From the NCBI RefSeq assembly GCF_003609775.1, contig NZ_AP018049.1, forward strand, positions 682,001-746,000: 64,000 nucleotides of DNA, written 5' to 3'. The notes below the pieces were generated by a model. It did no database searches. It saw only the letters and a list, made by a program, of their open reading frames with translations, and was not told the origin of the DNA. Shown here in pieces: positions 26,500-36,074 of the stretch. The DNA is from Prevotella melaninogenica (GTDB taxonomy: Bacteria > Bacteroidota > Bacteroidia > Bacteroidales > Bacteroidaceae). Numbering within the stretch: position 1 is the first letter of the stretch; each line of letters opens with the position of its first letter. The position numbers were made by a program, and so were the translations under genes.

Positions 26500-26862
26500 A
26501 TGATGACAGATATGATTACCGCCGACATGAAGGTGTTGATGAATCACATCTACGAGTTTCAGAAGGGCGTTCGACAGATGGTTTTGTATACTTGTAACAA
26601 GAAGTATGAGTCATTCGCTACGCTACGCCTTGAACGTCAGAATATCCCTTATATTATTCAGCCGGTGGGTCGTGACCGTATGAACCTGTTCTTTGGTCGA
26701 CAGGAGTGCCTTGATGCTATCCGACTGATGATAACTAAACCACTCAACCAATTGTCACCAGAAGAGGATTTTATCCTCGGTGCAATGTTGGGTTATGACA
26801 TTCGCGTGCAGTGCGAGCGGTACTGCGAACGCAAGTGTCGCACTTGTAAATGTGCGACATAA
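26500..26862 (+). CDS. DUF2023 family protein with Cys-rich tail
   Basis: The 120-residue protein matches DUF2023: an initial helix with MNHIYEFQKGVRQMVLYT, a central QPVGRDRMNLFFG and a PLNQLSPEEDFILGAMLGYD segment. The C-terminus holds five cysteines (CERYCERKCRTCKC) that could bind a metal or an Fe-S cluster. It follows flavodoxin in the same transcription unit, suggesting a linked redox role, but no function is established as far as I know. Confidence 0.88.
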   Translation: MMTDMITADMKVLMNHIYEFQKGVRQMVLYTCNKKYESFATLRLERQNIPYIIQPVGRDRMNLFFGRQECLDAIRLMITKPLNQLSPEEDFILGAMLGYDIRVQCERYCERKCRTCKCAT

Positions 26863-26931
26863 GCCATAATTATTAAATGATAATCTTGTTCGCGAAATAA
26901 ATTATTTCATAATGTTTTTGTATTATAAATA

Positions 26932-26956
26932 GGTTTGTCGGGAGACAAGCCTTTTT
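26932..26956 (+). terminator. Terminator of flavodoxin-DUF2023 unit
   Basis: GGTTTGTC pairs with GACAAGCC across a tetraloop, followed by TTTTT. Confidence 0.85.
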
Positions 26957-27032
26957 ATCTTTTATGTGGTTCTTACTTGCTGAAATATTAAACCCAGATT
27001 GGTCATTAGAGGCTAAACAAATTTTGTTTTCA

Positions 27033-27117
27033 GTTGCTGTCACTTTTAATATTTCTCGTAATATGCATATTATAAAGTGTTTATGTTATATGTTAGGCTG
27101 ACAGTAGTGACAGTAAC
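27033..27117 (-). repeat. TIR element (family D), copy 1
   Basis: This 85-bp segment begins GTTGCTGTCAC and ends GTGACAGTAAC, 11-bp terminal inverted repeats with one mismatch. The right end has a doubled TGACAG motif, and the left inner part reads TTTTAATATT, so it is in the opposite orientation to the copies at 42103 and 61791. Confidence 0.75.
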
Positions 27118-27442
27118 TTTAAACTCATGTCGTTTATTAGTGACTAAGGCTGTCTAATTTGATCGACAAATAAATGAAAGAAGTTAGGAATAATATGCAA
27201 AGAAGAAATGATGAGTATTATCGTCTACTAATCAATTAGGGTTAAATAAAAGTAGGTGTGTAAAAATACAAATATCTTTCAGTAATATTATAAACAGAAA
27301 TAAACCAATCAAAAAAGACCATTTCAATAGTCGTTTTATAATAAAGAAATAGTCTTTTCTTTTCGGAGAATCCTACTAATAGTTCTAAAACTTGTCAAAC
27401 TGTAAATTTATATTTTGACACATCCTCTTTTTTACTATTTTA

Positions 27443-27937
27443 TTATTCTACCTTTAATGTTGTATTTGCTGCAACATTTGCTTGTATTTCATATCCAGCT
27501 TGCATTTCAGCTTTTGAACCACAAATAAAGCATGCTGGCCATACGACAAAAGTAAATAGTACAACAGACAAGGCTGTTCTATTTTTACCTTGAATTTGTA
27601 CCATACCATTTTCCAATGGAATAACTGTACCATTTGGCATAACCAATTCTGTAACATTAAGACTTAGTCTTCCTTTTGTACCCCACCAAGAAGATTTCTT
27701 TGCTAATGTAATTATTCCTGAGACAGAAGTTCCATAGGGGATAGCTGTCACGCCATCAATATTGACATCACGTGCTACTGTAAATAAAACTTTGTCACCA
27801 GCCTTCACATCAGCAGCAGCTACTGTGTTTGTAGCTCTTAAAGGAATAATTGTTCCTGCTTTTACTTGAACTTCTTTCTGCGCAAAAGCAGATACACACA
27901 TCAAACTCATAATGAGTGAAAATAAGAACTTTTTCAT
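27443..27937 (-). CDS. Secreted protein, unknown function
   Basis: From the ATG at 27937 the protein is 164 residues with a signal peptide (MSLMCVSAFAQ). A further 11 codons are open upstream but would extend the peptide before its basic start. The mature part is mostly beta (VKAGTIIPLRATNTVAAADVKAGDKVLFTVARDV), with a hydrophobic stretch (ALSVVLFTFVVWPACFICG) that may be a membrane helix. I do not recognise a family. A nearby promoter-like TTACTTTG lies at about 27970 and a second promoter at 28240-28247. Confidence 0.65.
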   Translation of the reverse strand: MKKFLFSLIMSLMCVSAFAQKEVQVKAGTIIPLRATNTVAAADVKAGDKVLFTVARDVNIDGVTAIPYGTSVSGIITLAKKSSWWGTKGRLSLNVTELVMPNGTVIPLENGMVQIQGKNRTALSVVLFTFVVWPACFICGSKAEMQAGYEIQANVAANTTLKVE

Positions 27938-28312
27938 AGTTTTGTTCTTTATGCAAACTTGACTCCCCAAAGTAAGCAGTTTGAAAATTAAGTTAAATAG
28001 AGAAGCGTGGGGGCAATGACGTTTATCCCCTTTGTCTGTTCGTTTATCTATTACTAAAAATAAAGTAGTTCTTTACCCTACGCATACAGAAAAATCATTC
28101 CTTTAAAGGACTTGGTTAAGCGCAGTTACTATCATTCAGAATAGATGAATTTTCAGGTGAGGGTTGGTCAAACGCTCTTTAATTCAGGTGAAATCTTTAT
28201 AGCGTAAATCTACACATAGATCTGCTTGATATTCGGCTGCAAAGGTAAATAAAATTTATTATATAATGTTTGGTTTCTTTAAAATATTATATACATTTTC
28301 TTTATATATTTT
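27938..28312. other. Intergenic region with a distant minus-strand promoter
   Basis: This 375-bp gap lies after ugd and before the 27937 gene, both minus strand. It holds a TACCTTTG box at 28240-28247 on the minus strand, implying a leader of about 290 nt, and a weaker box close to the gene. Confidence 0.5.
28240..28247 (-). promoter_or_regulatory. Minus-strand -7 box with long leader
   Basis: On the minus strand this reads TACCTTTG, matching TAnnTTTG. Transcripts would start near 28233 and run about 300 nt before the 27937 start codon. Confidence 0.45.
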
Positions 28313-29572
28313 TTAATCCCTCCTAAATATATCTCTTGTGTACACTTTTTCTTTTACATCATCAAGGCACTTATCGTATCGGTTGGCAATGATGGCATGG
28401 CAACGCTGTTTGAAGTCAGCAAGGTTGTTGACAACAAGGCTACCGAAGAAGGTTGCGCCATCTTCAAGCGTAGGCTCATAGATGATGACTTGTGCACCCT
28501 TTGCCTTAATTCGTTTCATTACTCCTTGAATTGAACTTTGGCGGAAGTTGTCACTATTAGATTTCATAGTAAGTCGATAGACACCGATGATGCACTCTTT
28601 CTCATCTTCAGGGCTATAGTCGCCACGGTCGTAATAGTTGTAATAACCAGCTTTGTGCAATACTTGGTCAGCTATGAAGTCCTTGCGTGTACGATTGCTC
28701 TCAACGATGGCTTGGATAAGATTTTCAGGTACATCGGCATAGTTAGCAAGCAGCTGCTTAGTGTCCTTAGGCAAACAATAGCCGCCATAACCGAAAGAAG
28801 GATTGTTATAAAAAGAGCCGATACGTGGGTCAAGGCATACACCTTGAATGATATTAGACGTATCAAGCCCTTTTACCTCTGCATAAGTGTCTAACTCATT
28901 GAAATAACTTACGCGCAGGGCAAGATAAGTATTCGCAAATAGCTTCACTGCTTCTGCCTCTGTTAATCCCATAAATAGGGTAGGGATATTCTCTTCAATA
29001 GCTCCTTCTTGCAATAACTGAGCAAATAACTGGGCTGCTTGTTCCAAGCGTTCGTCACCTTCAGGACGACCAATGATAATACGACTTGGATAAAGATTGT
29101 CGTAAAGTGCTTTACTTTCGCGTAAGAATTCTGGAGCAAAGAGAATATTATTGCAGTTGTATTTTGCTCTGATATTCTCTGTGTAGCCAACAGGGATAGT
29201 AGACTTAATGACCATGATAGCCTCTGGGTTCACCTTCATTACGATTTCGATAACTTCCTCAACACGACGTGTATCAAAGTAGTTCTTCACTGGATCGTAA
29301 TTTGTTGGCGTAGCGATGACTACAAAGTCAGCACCTCTATAAGCAGTCTCTGCATCCAAAGTAGCAGTGAGTTTTAAGTCTTTCTCTGCCAAATACTGCT
29401 CAATATAATCATCTTGAATAGGCGAACGTCTATTATTTATCAGGTCAACCTTTTCTTTTACTACGTCAACAGCCGTTACATGATGGTGCTGACTCAGTAA
29501 TGTTGCAATGCTGAGTCCTACATAGCCAGTTCCGGCTACAGCTATCTTTAAGTCTTTAATATCCTTATCCAT
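28313..29572 (-). CDS. ugd: UDP-glucose 6-dehydrogenase
   Basis: The 419-residue protein has the N-terminal Rossmann motif [10 protein letters not shown], the central [12 protein letters not shown] and [15 protein letters not shown] segments and the catalytic Cys in [11 protein letters not shown]. It oxidises UDP-glucose to UDP-glucuronate for capsule or polysaccharide synthesis. It is a single-gene unit; no other polysaccharide genes are beside it. Confidence 0.95.
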   Translation of the reverse strand: MDKDIKDLKIAVAGTGYVGLSIATLLSQHHHVTAVDVVKEKVDLINNRRSPIQDDYIEQYLAEKDLKLTATLDAETAYRGADFVVIATPTNYDPVKNYFDTRRVEEVIEIVMKVNPEAIMVIKSTIPVGYTENIRAKYNCNNILFAPEFLRESKALYDNLYPSRIIIGRPEGDERLEQAAQLFAQLLQEGAIEENIPTLFMGLTEAEAVKLFANTYLALRVSYFNELDTYAEVKGLDTSNIIQGVCLDPRIGSFYNNPSFGYGGYCLPKDTKQLLANYADVPENLIQAIVESNRTRKDFIADQVLHKAGYYNYYDRGDYSPEDEKECIIGVYRLTMKSNSDNFRQSSIQGVMKRIKAKGAQVIIYEPTLEDGATFFGSLVVNNLADFKQRCHAIIANRYDKCLDDVKEKVYTRDIFRRD

Positions 29573-29740
29573 TGTCTTGTTCAGATTCTTTGCAAAGATA
29601 CGTATTTCTATTTGAATAAGACAATGGATAAGGACAAAATCCTTACTAAACTCTTTCTTATCTCTTTTTCGCTTTTCTATGTGTTCCCCCTATTACTTAG
29701 AGTGATCATAGCCCAGTAAAGGTAATTAACAGGATAGTGC

Positions 29741-30466
29741 CTAAACCAAGTGATAGGTTTCCTCAAATGGACGGCGATAACGATCTCCCCACACACCATT
29801 TGGCATACGAACCCCACAGGTAATAACCATGTTTATTTCTGTATTGTAAGGTAGATTCAGTGCCTTCTTTACCAATAGACTGTCGAAACCTTCAAGTGGA
29901 CAGGTGTCATAGCCAGCCTCACTCATAGCTAACATAAAAGTCTGAACAGCCAAAGCACAACTTTTGTGTACATTAACTCGCATATCACCTTCGCTCACTT
30001 GGCGCATGATTGGGCGGAAAAGACCAATTGTTTGTGCTAAGACCTTACGAACAAGTCCCCATAATCCAAAGCAACGCGAATAGAGAAGCGGCATTACTTT
30101 CGCATAATATAGTTCTAACTTTTTAATGCGCTTTTCCTTCTTCTCTGTTGGACTATAATTATTAATATTTTCCTTTTCAAATGCAAGTGCCGCCTGTGCA
30201 TGTTTCTTGTAGAGGTCTTGACGGGTTACAAACACAACTATCTGTTGGGCAGAACGCGCTGTTAACTGGTCTAAGCATGCTGGTGCCAATTTCTCTAAAA
30301 CCTTCTTGTCAGTTACATGATAAGCCTCCCAAAGTTGTAAGTTAGAACTTGTAGGGGCTAAGGTTGCCTGCTCAATACATTTCTTTACAACAGTGCTATC
30401 AAGTGGCTTGTTAGAGTCAAAAAGCCTAACAGCCCTTCTATGGTCTAATATTTCTTGTAAACTCAT
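29741..30466 (-). CDS. Nitroreductase family protein
   Basis: The 241-residue protein begins with the nitroreductase FMN-binding pattern (DHRAVRLFDSNKPL, ATLAPTSSNLQLWEAYHV) and ends with NLPYNTEINMVITCGVRMPNG. The fold is FMN-dependent NAD(P)H oxidoreductase. It is longer than the usual 200 residues because of a charged insert around residues 95-130. Substrate unknown; nitro compounds or quinones are typical. Confidence 0.87.
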   Translation of the reverse strand: MSLQEILDHRRAVRLFDSNKPLDSTVVKKCIEQATLAPTSSNLQLWEAYHVTDKKVLEKLAPACLDQLTARSAQQIVVFVTRQDLYKKHAQAALAFEKENINNYSPTEKKEKRIKKLELYYAKVMPLLYSRCFGLWGLVRKVLAQTIGLFRPIMRQVSEGDMRVNVHKSCALAVQTFMLAMSEAGYDTCPLEGFDSLLVKKALNLPYNTEINMVITCGVRMPNGVWGDRYRRPFEETYHLV

Positions 30467-30607
30467 AATTTCTTAATCTTTAATAGATTTAAAAGTAGCA
30501 AAGTGTATGCCATTAATTCTCTTCAGATAGGTTTGTATGATAGTCTTGTAATAATATGTTAAGTATGAGATTAGATATATAAAACTAAGTAAAACTTTTA
30601 TGTTTGA

Positions 30608-30643
30608 AAAATCCCAGACAACCTTTTCGTTGCCTGGGATTTT
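30608..30643 (-). terminator. Terminator of glnA
   Basis: AAAATCCCAG..CAAC and GTTG.CTGGGATTTT form a 15-bp stem with one mismatch, AT-rich on both sides; it follows the glnA stop on the minus strand. Confidence 0.85.
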
Positions 30644-30687
30644 ATATTTGGACTACTATTAGTCACACTTTAAAATGATATTTTGCT

Positions 30688-32193
30688 TTATCCGCAGTGG
30701 AAGTATTGGCGAACAAGTTTCTCCATCATCATTTCCTTGCTCTCAACCTCTTGGCGAAGTGTACGGTCGTTGAAAGAACGGAGCTGTTTGATTATACCAT
30801 CAATCATAGCAGGAGAGAAGACACCATGCTCTTCATATACCTTACGTTGACGCTCTAAACAGTCAGCCGAAGCGGCACAACTGTCAGGTAACTGAGCTAA
30901 TGTGGCATAGCGTTCTGCATTCTTTGGATCGTGGATATCACCATCAGCAAAGGTTCTTTCTGCCTCAGCCTCCGCATTCTCCATCTCAAATCCATGGCGA
31001 CAAGCTACGCAAAGACCAGCTAAAAGCTGATAGATATCAGCTGAAGCGTCTGGGGAACGCATCTCAACGGTCTGCTTGATTGTGTAGTCACGTGCTGTGA
31101 GTGGCTCTATGTCATTAGCTTTGTGACACATATCTTCGCCAGAAGTCCAACCTAATGGTACGCGAACAAGTACAGAACGGTTGCTCATACCCCAGCATAC
31201 ATTTGTTGGTGCTTCCTGATGCGGAACAAGACGGAAGTAAGAGGTTGGGTTCTTATTGCCAAAGGCTGTGATACTTTCTGCTAAGTCCATCATACCTGCA
31301 ATAGCACGGCGCGCATCCTTAGAGAGCTTTCCTCCATCGAGCATCATGTTTTTACCATCTTTCATTATACGCATGTGGATGTGCATACCAGAACCAGCTT
31401 TGCCCACAGTAATCTTTGGAGCGAAAGTAACATCGAGTCCTTCTTCATAACCTAAGCTACGGATAACCCATTTGGCAATGAGTAACTGTTCTGCACATTC
31501 ATTTGCAGGAACAGGCAGGAACTCAATTTCGTTCTGCTCATAACAGCGTCCATTCTCGATGAAATTACCCACTTCAGAATGTCCATACTTAATCTTTCCG
31601 CCACACTCAGCAATCAACTGCATAGAGCGCATACGGAAGTCATTACCCTTAGAGAAAGGAGAACTCTCGTGATATCCATGCTGGTCGTCTGCAGGGAACA
31701 CTCCTTCGTCCTCTCTGATAACATAGTATTCTAACTCACCCATGGCATGAAACTCCATTCCTGTCACTTTCTTAAAGGCATCCATAGCCTTGTGGAGTGT
31801 GTACTCTGGAGACGAAGCTAACGGATTTCCATCTCGGTCGAAGAAAGAGCAGAGCATACAGAGCGTTGGAATCTCAGAGAAAGGATCGATAAACGCTGTA
31901 GAGAAACGTGGCATGACGTAGAGATCACTACTTGCTGCAGCAATAAAGCTGAAAAGCGAAGAACCATCAACGCGCTCGCCACTTGTAAGTATTGTTTCCA
32001 AGTAGTCGGGTGTGTGAAGCATGAAGTTTAGTGTCTTCAATCGTCCGTCACCAGCAGGATACATGAAGTTGATCATTCTGATATTCAAGTCACTAACAAC
32101 TTGCTTGATATCATCTTTTGTAAACTCATGTGAATCTTTGCCCAAGTGTGCTTCCAGTCTATTGGCTGAATGCTTAAAAAGGTTATTCTCCAT
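30688..32193 (-). CDS. glnA: Glutamine synthetase
   Basis: The 501-residue protein has the glutamine synthetase beta-grasp part (NFMYPAGDGRLKTLNFML, then ERVDGSSLFSF) and catalytic domain with GELEYYVI, GKAGSGMHIHMR, NPTSYFRLVPHQEAP and GMSNRSVLVRVP. It is the dodecameric type I-like form rather than the larger GSIII of Bacteroides. It condenses glutamate and ammonia. Single gene with its own terminator; a TATTTTTG box lies upstream near 32235 on the minus strand. Confidence 0.93.
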   Translation of the reverse strand: MENNLFKHSANRLEAHLGKDSHEFTKDDIKQVVSDLNIRMINFMYPAGDGRLKTLNFMLHTPDYLETILTSGERVDGSSLFSFIAAASSDLYVMPRFSTAFIDPFSEIPTLCMLCSFFDRDGNPLASSPEYTLHKAMDAFKKVTGMEFHAMGELEYYVIREDEGVFPADDQHGYHESSPFSKGNDFRMRSMQLIAECGGKIKYGHSEVGNFIENGRCYEQNEIEFLPVPANECAEQLLIAKWVIRSLGYEEGLDVTFAPKITVGKAGSGMHIHMRIMKDGKNMMLDGGKLSKDARRAIAGMMDLAESITAFGNKNPTSYFRLVPHQEAPTNVCWGMSNRSVLVRVPLGWTSGEDMCHKANDIEPLTARDYTIKQTVEMRSPDASADIYQLLAGLCVACRHGFEMENAEAEAERTFADGDIHDPKNAERYATLAQLPDSCAASADCLERQRKVYEEHGVFSPAMIDGIIKQLRSFNDRTLRQEVESKEMMMEKLVRQYFHCG

Positions 32194-32372
32194 TGTTGTA
32201 GTTTTTTATAAGATTAGTATTTGATTATGATGACAAAAATACATATTAATTTCTTTATTCGCAATTATTTTTTGTACATTTTTTCTTCATCTCATTATCA
32301 GCGAGATACTCATTATTTTTCGTTTTGTCCAACTTTCTTTTATATCAAGAACTTGATGTTAGGTTTTCTTTG

Positions 32373-32380
32373 TATTTTTG
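32373..32380 (+). promoter_or_regulatory. -7 box of GNAT gene
   Basis: TATTTTTG matches TAnnTTTG and sits inside the frame that could be read from a TTG at 32378, supporting the downstream ATG at 32411. Confidence 0.6.
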
Positions 32381-32410
32381 CATCGTAGGAAAAACAAAAG
32401 TAGCATTCTT

Positions 32411-32932
32411 ATGACAAAGGAGAAAACAATCAATCCGTCATCTGGTCGTACTATCTGCAGAGCATCAATAGATGATTTATCTATTGTGATGGGACTTATT
32501 GAGCAAGGGAAAGCAAAGATGATTAAGGCAGGTAATCCTAATCAATGGTCAGCAAGTTATCCTGCTGAGAGTACTATAAGGCGTGACATCACACAAGGTG
32601 TTTGTTATCTAATTCATGAGTGTGGAAAACCTATAGCAACATTTGTAGCTAAGGAGGGACCAGAGCCTAATTACCACCATATTGATAATGGTAGTTGGCT
32701 TGATGATCAACCTTATTATGTCATTCATCGTGTGGCTTCTGTGGAAGGTGTACATGGTGTAATGGCTGATATTATCAAGTATTGTTCGGCACTAACCTCA
32801 TCTATTCGTATAGATACTCATGCAGATAATCGTCCAATGCAGACCTCTTTGGCTCGGTTAGGTTTTGTTTATTGTGGTATTATTTATGTTGAGAATGGAG
32901 ATAGTCGACAGGCTTATCAACGTGTCTTTTAG
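32411..32932 (+). CDS. GNAT family acetyltransferase
   Basis: From the ATG at 32411 the protein has 173 residues. The GNAT fold is indicated by the N-terminal CRASIDDLSIVMGLIEQGKAK, a YVIHRVASVEGVHGVMADI core strand-helix where the usual acetyl-CoA loop is partly altered, and ADNRPMQTSLARLGF at the end, typical for this family. Substrate unknown. Single gene. Confidence 0.8.
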   Translation: MTKEKTINPSSGRTICRASIDDLSIVMGLIEQGKAKMIKAGNPNQWSASYPAESTIRRDITQGVCYLIHECGKPIATFVAKEGPEPNYHHIDNGSWLDDQPYYVIHRVASVEGVHGVMADIIKYCSALTSSIRIDTHADNRPMQTSLARLGFVYCGIIYVENGDSRQAYQRVF

Positions 32933-33057
32933 TTGTTTTTCATCGTATAACCTTGTTTTTATTTTATAATAAAGAGCTTATTTTGTCTTTAATCGTATAA
33001 CTTTTTATCCTTCATTGTGGGCTCTTTTATATGGACCTAAGTTCTATGTCCGAATTA

Positions 33058-33135
33058 TTTTCGTGAAAAGAAGAATTTATTTACGTGAAAAAAAATAATT
33101 TTCTTCATGAACAAAAATATTTTTTTTCATGAAAA
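33058..33135. repeat. 22-bp palindromic array, family B, locus 2
   Basis: TTTTCGTGAAAA, TTTACGTGAAAA, TCTTCATGAACA and TTTTCATGAAAA have cores at 33061, 33083, 33105 and 33127, exactly 22 bp apart, with A/T-only or nearly A/T-only spacers. Confidence 0.85.
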
Positions 33136-33294
33136 TAATTTGTAGTTAGTAGTCGGAATGGTCATATATAATTGGTTATACGAGTCTTATATTGCTATTC
33201 TTCTATAGCTTAAAAGCATGCTTTAGGAGTATAATAAGTTATGCTTGATAAAACTCTAAATTTATCCTTTGCCTTTATCAAAATGTAAGGAAGC

Positions 33295-33366
33295 AATAAG
33301 GGCACACGTTTCATACTTCTGTGTTAAGAGTTTGTTTACAGCTGTGTGAAAGGTGTGCCCCTTATT
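33295..33366. terminator. Bidirectional terminator, long loop
   Basis: AATAAGGGCACACGTTTCA pairs with 33346-33366 apart from a bulge and a mismatch, around a loop of about 32 bases, between convergent genes. Confidence 0.65.
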
Positions 33367-33379
33367 ATGATGCTTCTAT

Positions 33380-34054
33380 TTACTCCATAGTTTCGACGGT
33401 TACGTTTTCAAATTCAGCCATAAAGTTGAGGAGGTGGTTCTTATAACGCTTCCGCTTGAACTTCATTTCCATCGTTACAACGTAGTAATAGCCTGATGAC
33501 GTGTCTTTGCGCTTCATCTCGTAGGAGTCAATGATAATTTCCTTATCACGTAATCGCTGCAGAACAAGTTGGATATTTTCTTCTTTTGGTGTGCTGAACG
33601 TAACTGTTATATTGCGTGTGCCAAAGTGTAGGAGAATAAAATAAAGTGCTTCCAAACAGAGCAAGACAAGGACCGTTGTAGCAATAGATAGAACATACAT
33701 TCCTGCACCTGCCGTCATACCGATAGCCGATGTGACCCATAGACCTGCCGCTGTCGTCAGTCCGCGTACCACATGTTTTTGGAATATGATAGTTCCTGCA
33801 CCAATGAAACCAATACCCGTTACTACCTGTGAGGCTATACGGCTGGGGTCGAGTGAAACCAGTTCGTAATGTCCGAGTACATCGTCAAAGCCAAATTGTG
33901 ATAGAATCATAAACAGACCGCTACCTAAAGCAACGAGAAAGTGAGTTCTGAAACCTGCTTCCTTCGCACGATATTCACGTTCCAAACCAATTACACCACC
34001 GAGAATTGCTGCAACGAAAAGTCTCAATAAAAATTCGTATGTTATCGTATTCAT
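33380..34054 (-). CDS. MgtC/SapB family membrane protein
   Basis: The 224-residue protein has four or five membrane helices with the MgtC signature (GGVIGLEREYRAKEAGFRTHFLVALGS and TGIGFIGAGTI) and a C-terminal ACT-like domain (residues about 145-224). MgtC proteins are linked to survival at low magnesium and in host cells. The start at 34054 is well placed. Single gene. Confidence 0.9.
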   Translation of the reverse strand: MNTITYEFLLRLFVAAILGGVIGLEREYRAKEAGFRTHFLVALGSGLFMILSQFGFDDVLGHYELVSLDPSRIASQVVTGIGFIGAGTIIFQKHVVRGLTTAAGLWVTSAIGMTAGAGMYVLSIATTVLVLLCLEALYFILLHFGTRNITVTFSTPKEENIQLVLQRLRDKEIIIDSYEMKRKDTSSGYYYVVTMEMKFKRKRYKNHLLNFMAEFENVTVETME

Positions 34055-34185
34055 GTTTTTTCTTTATTAAGTTATTAATAGATTGTAGTCGCAAAAATAC
34101 AAAAAACTTCACGCATCTCGGCCTTTTCTTCCTTAAAAATATATTTTTCGTGAATGAAAATCTCTGTTTCTTAGAAATTGATTTG

Positions 34186-34193
34186 TATCTTTG
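34186..34193 (+). promoter_or_regulatory. -7 box of acetyltransferase gene
   Basis: TATCTTTG matches fully and lies 27 bp before the ATG at 34220; it falls inside the frame open from 34178, so that earlier TTG cannot be the start. Confidence 0.65.
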
Positions 34194-34219
34194 TGAGCAT
34201 AAACGTTAAAGTCAAGATT

Positions 34220-34777
34220 ATGACAGAGAAGGAGAAACAGCAGAAAGGGATGCTTTATCAGGCAAACGACCCAGAGGTTTTGAGTGATCTATACAACTGC
34301 GAGAATGAATGTTTTGAAATCAATCAAATTCCGCCTTCACGTAGGGAGGAACGCATGGAACGCCTTAGAAAGTTGTTTGGTAAGGCTGGCGAGGGAATGT
34401 TTATTGTTGCTCCGTTCTTTTGTGACTATGGTTATAATATTGAAGTAGGTGAGAATTTCTTTGCTAATACTAATTGCGTGATCCTCGATGAGGCTAAGGT
34501 GACATTTGGCGATAATGTTTTTATTGCGCCTAATTGTGCCTTCTATACAGCTGGACATCCACTTGATGTTGAGCAGCGAAACAAGAAGTTAGAGTATGCG
34601 TTGCCTATTCATGTAGGAAATAATGTGTGGATTGGTGGTAATGTCGTAGTTGTTCCGGGTGTGACAATAGGCGATAATACAACTATCGGTGCTGGTTCTG
34701 TCGTGACACATGATATACCAAGTGGCGTTGTGGCTGCTGGTAACCCTTGTAGGGTGATTCGGAAACTGGAAGAGTAA
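34220..34777 (+). CDS. Sugar O-acetyltransferase (maltose/galactoside type)
   Basis: The 185-residue protein is a left-handed parallel beta-helix with hexapeptide repeats (IGGNVVVVPGVTIGDNTTIGAG) and the catalytic His in FYTAGHPLD. The N-terminal KQQKGMLYQANDPEVL matches the Maa/LacA group, which acetylates maltose, glucose or galactosides with acetyl-CoA. Start at 34220 follows the promoter at 34186-34193. A secreted-protein gene follows by 41 bp. Confidence 0.92.
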   Translation: MTEKEKQQKGMLYQANDPEVLSDLYNCENECFEINQIPPSRREERMERLRKLFGKAGEGMFIVAPFFCDYGYNIEVGENFFANTNCVILDEAKVTFGDNVFIAPNCAFYTAGHPLDVEQRNKKLEYALPIHVGNNVWIGGNVVVVPGVTIGDNTTIGAGSVVTHDIPSGVVAAGNPCRVIRKLEE

Positions 34778-34818
34778 GGTGCTTCCTTAATTACGATCAA
34801 GAGCATGAAGTTGAAGAT

Positions 34819-35748
34819 ATGAAAGAATTTTATAGTACTTATGTCATTAAGGTTTTGTTGCTTTCATTGCTACTCTTTATGGCGATAGCCTCGGTGGCAC
34901 AGAACCGTCTTTCCCCTTGTAATAAGCAGGATTATGAACTCTATGCGCCTGTACTTAAGGAGTTGTATAATCCTCTCGCCTCACAACAGTATATTGTTGT
35001 AGACGGGGAGTCTGAGAAGTACGCTTTGCAAGTAATCAAGGGTTCACACTTCTCAGAACGAACATACATACTTGCTTACAAGGACTTAAAAGGCAATAAG
35101 AAAGAAATCACTGATAGTCTTTGTCAAATGAAAATAGCATCATTGCTGCGTTATGCTGTGTTTTCTTCTACAACTTTTGTACGTAAGAAGCTTGGTATTC
35201 AATTAAAGACTTGTTTCTTCTTTGACTTGCAAGATGGGGCTGAATACTCTTCACGTAAGGTAGATGTTGGGCGAGGAAGTTTGATTGATATTTTGGAAAT
35301 ATCATGTAATGCTGTGAAGAATAATAAGCCAGAAGTTATTCAACAGCTCATCCCTCAAATTGATTCTTTGACACGACACTTTAAGACATTTGAGTTGGCG
35401 GAGAGTTGGAATGTCTCTACGTCTGAGGGTTATGCGTATAGTTCCCCTTGTACACAATTATCTACACACTATAACGGATTTCATGTGTGTTTTCTTCGAC
35501 CAGCGATGACGCCCGATGAACTCAGTAATAAATATGGGAACTTGACACAAACAGTTGCAAAGTGGTTGTTCCTAAATTCAAATATATTAGACTTCACGAG
35601 GAGTGTATATATCAATGTGTGCCGTGATAAACCTGATAAGAACAAAAGATTTTCATATAGTTATGGGCATTACTATATAAATGTAACAGAGGATGAACTG
35701 ACGGAAGAAACTCTGATAGCTCTATTCAAGTTATATTTATTAAAATAG
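34819..35748 (+). CDS. Secreted protein, unknown function
   Basis: The 309-residue protein has a signal peptide (LLLFMAIASVAQ, to about residue 28). The mature part is mixed alpha/beta without clear repeats, and has Cys34, Cys102 and others. I do not recognise a family. It is 41 bp after the sugar acetyltransferase and probably in the same transcript, and 327 bp before the SusC gene, which has its own promoter. It could be a lineage-specific periplasmic protein. Confidence 0.6.
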   Translation: MKEFYSTYVIKVLLLSLLLFMAIASVAQNRLSPCNKQDYELYAPVLKELYNPLASQQYIVVDGESEKYALQVIKGSHFSERTYILAYKDLKGNKKEITDSLCQMKIASLLRYAVFSSTTFVRKKLGIQLKTCFFFDLQDGAEYSSRKVDVGRGSLIDILEISCNAVKNNKPEVIQQLIPQIDSLTRHFKTFELAESWNVSTSEGYAYSSPCTQLSTHYNGFHVCFLRPAMTPDELSNKYGNLTQTVAKWLFLNSNILDFTRSVYINVCRDKPDKNKRFSYSYGHYYINVTEDELTEETLIALFKLYLLK

Positions 35749-36074
35749 CTCCATGTGGTTTTGAAAAGTATCTTTGTCTATTAATTAATGTATAATCTTG
35801 ATAGTAGTAGAATCAGTCTCTTTTTTCTCGATTGAGCTTCCTTTGTTGAATAGCATGTTATCCATGTGCCTGAAAGAGTCGCTGTCAGGTCTTGTTTAAT
35901 GTAGAAAAGTGCAAAAGAATGTATGAATTGTGGTTGTTTTTATTACAATAAACTAAACAAAGCGTATCTTTAACGTTTTTTATCATTGATATTGTAGAAT
36001 GGACGTTTAAAATGATTTAACTTTGCGATAAATAAACCTAAAAGTATTTTTTAACCTAAGTATACTTAAAGCCT
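35749..36074. other. Promoter region of SusC-SusD operon
   Basis: The 326-bp gap holds a TAACTTTG box at 36018-36025 and a weaker TATCTTTA at about 35964. No gene, array or clear operator is visible. Confidence 0.5.
36018..36025 (+). promoter_or_regulatory. -7 box of susC-like gene
   Basis: TAACTTTG matches TAnnTTTG and lies 49 bp before the ATG. Confidence 0.5.

Larger units (their letters stand above)
26863..27442. other. Convergent intergenic region with terminators and TIR element
   Basis: The 580-bp gap holds the DUF2023 terminator (26932-26956), one TIR element (27033-27117), and a weaker hairpin near 27313-27360 that may end the minus-strand gene. A 21-codon frame at 27174 has no support. 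Confidence 0.6.
32933..33379. other. Convergent intergenic region with palindrome array and terminator
   Basis: The 447-bp gap between the GNAT gene (+) and the MgtC-like gene (-) holds the family B array (33058-33135) and a terminator (33295-33366). ATCGTATAAC occurs twice near 32943 and 32992. No gene is seen. Confidence 0.6.
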
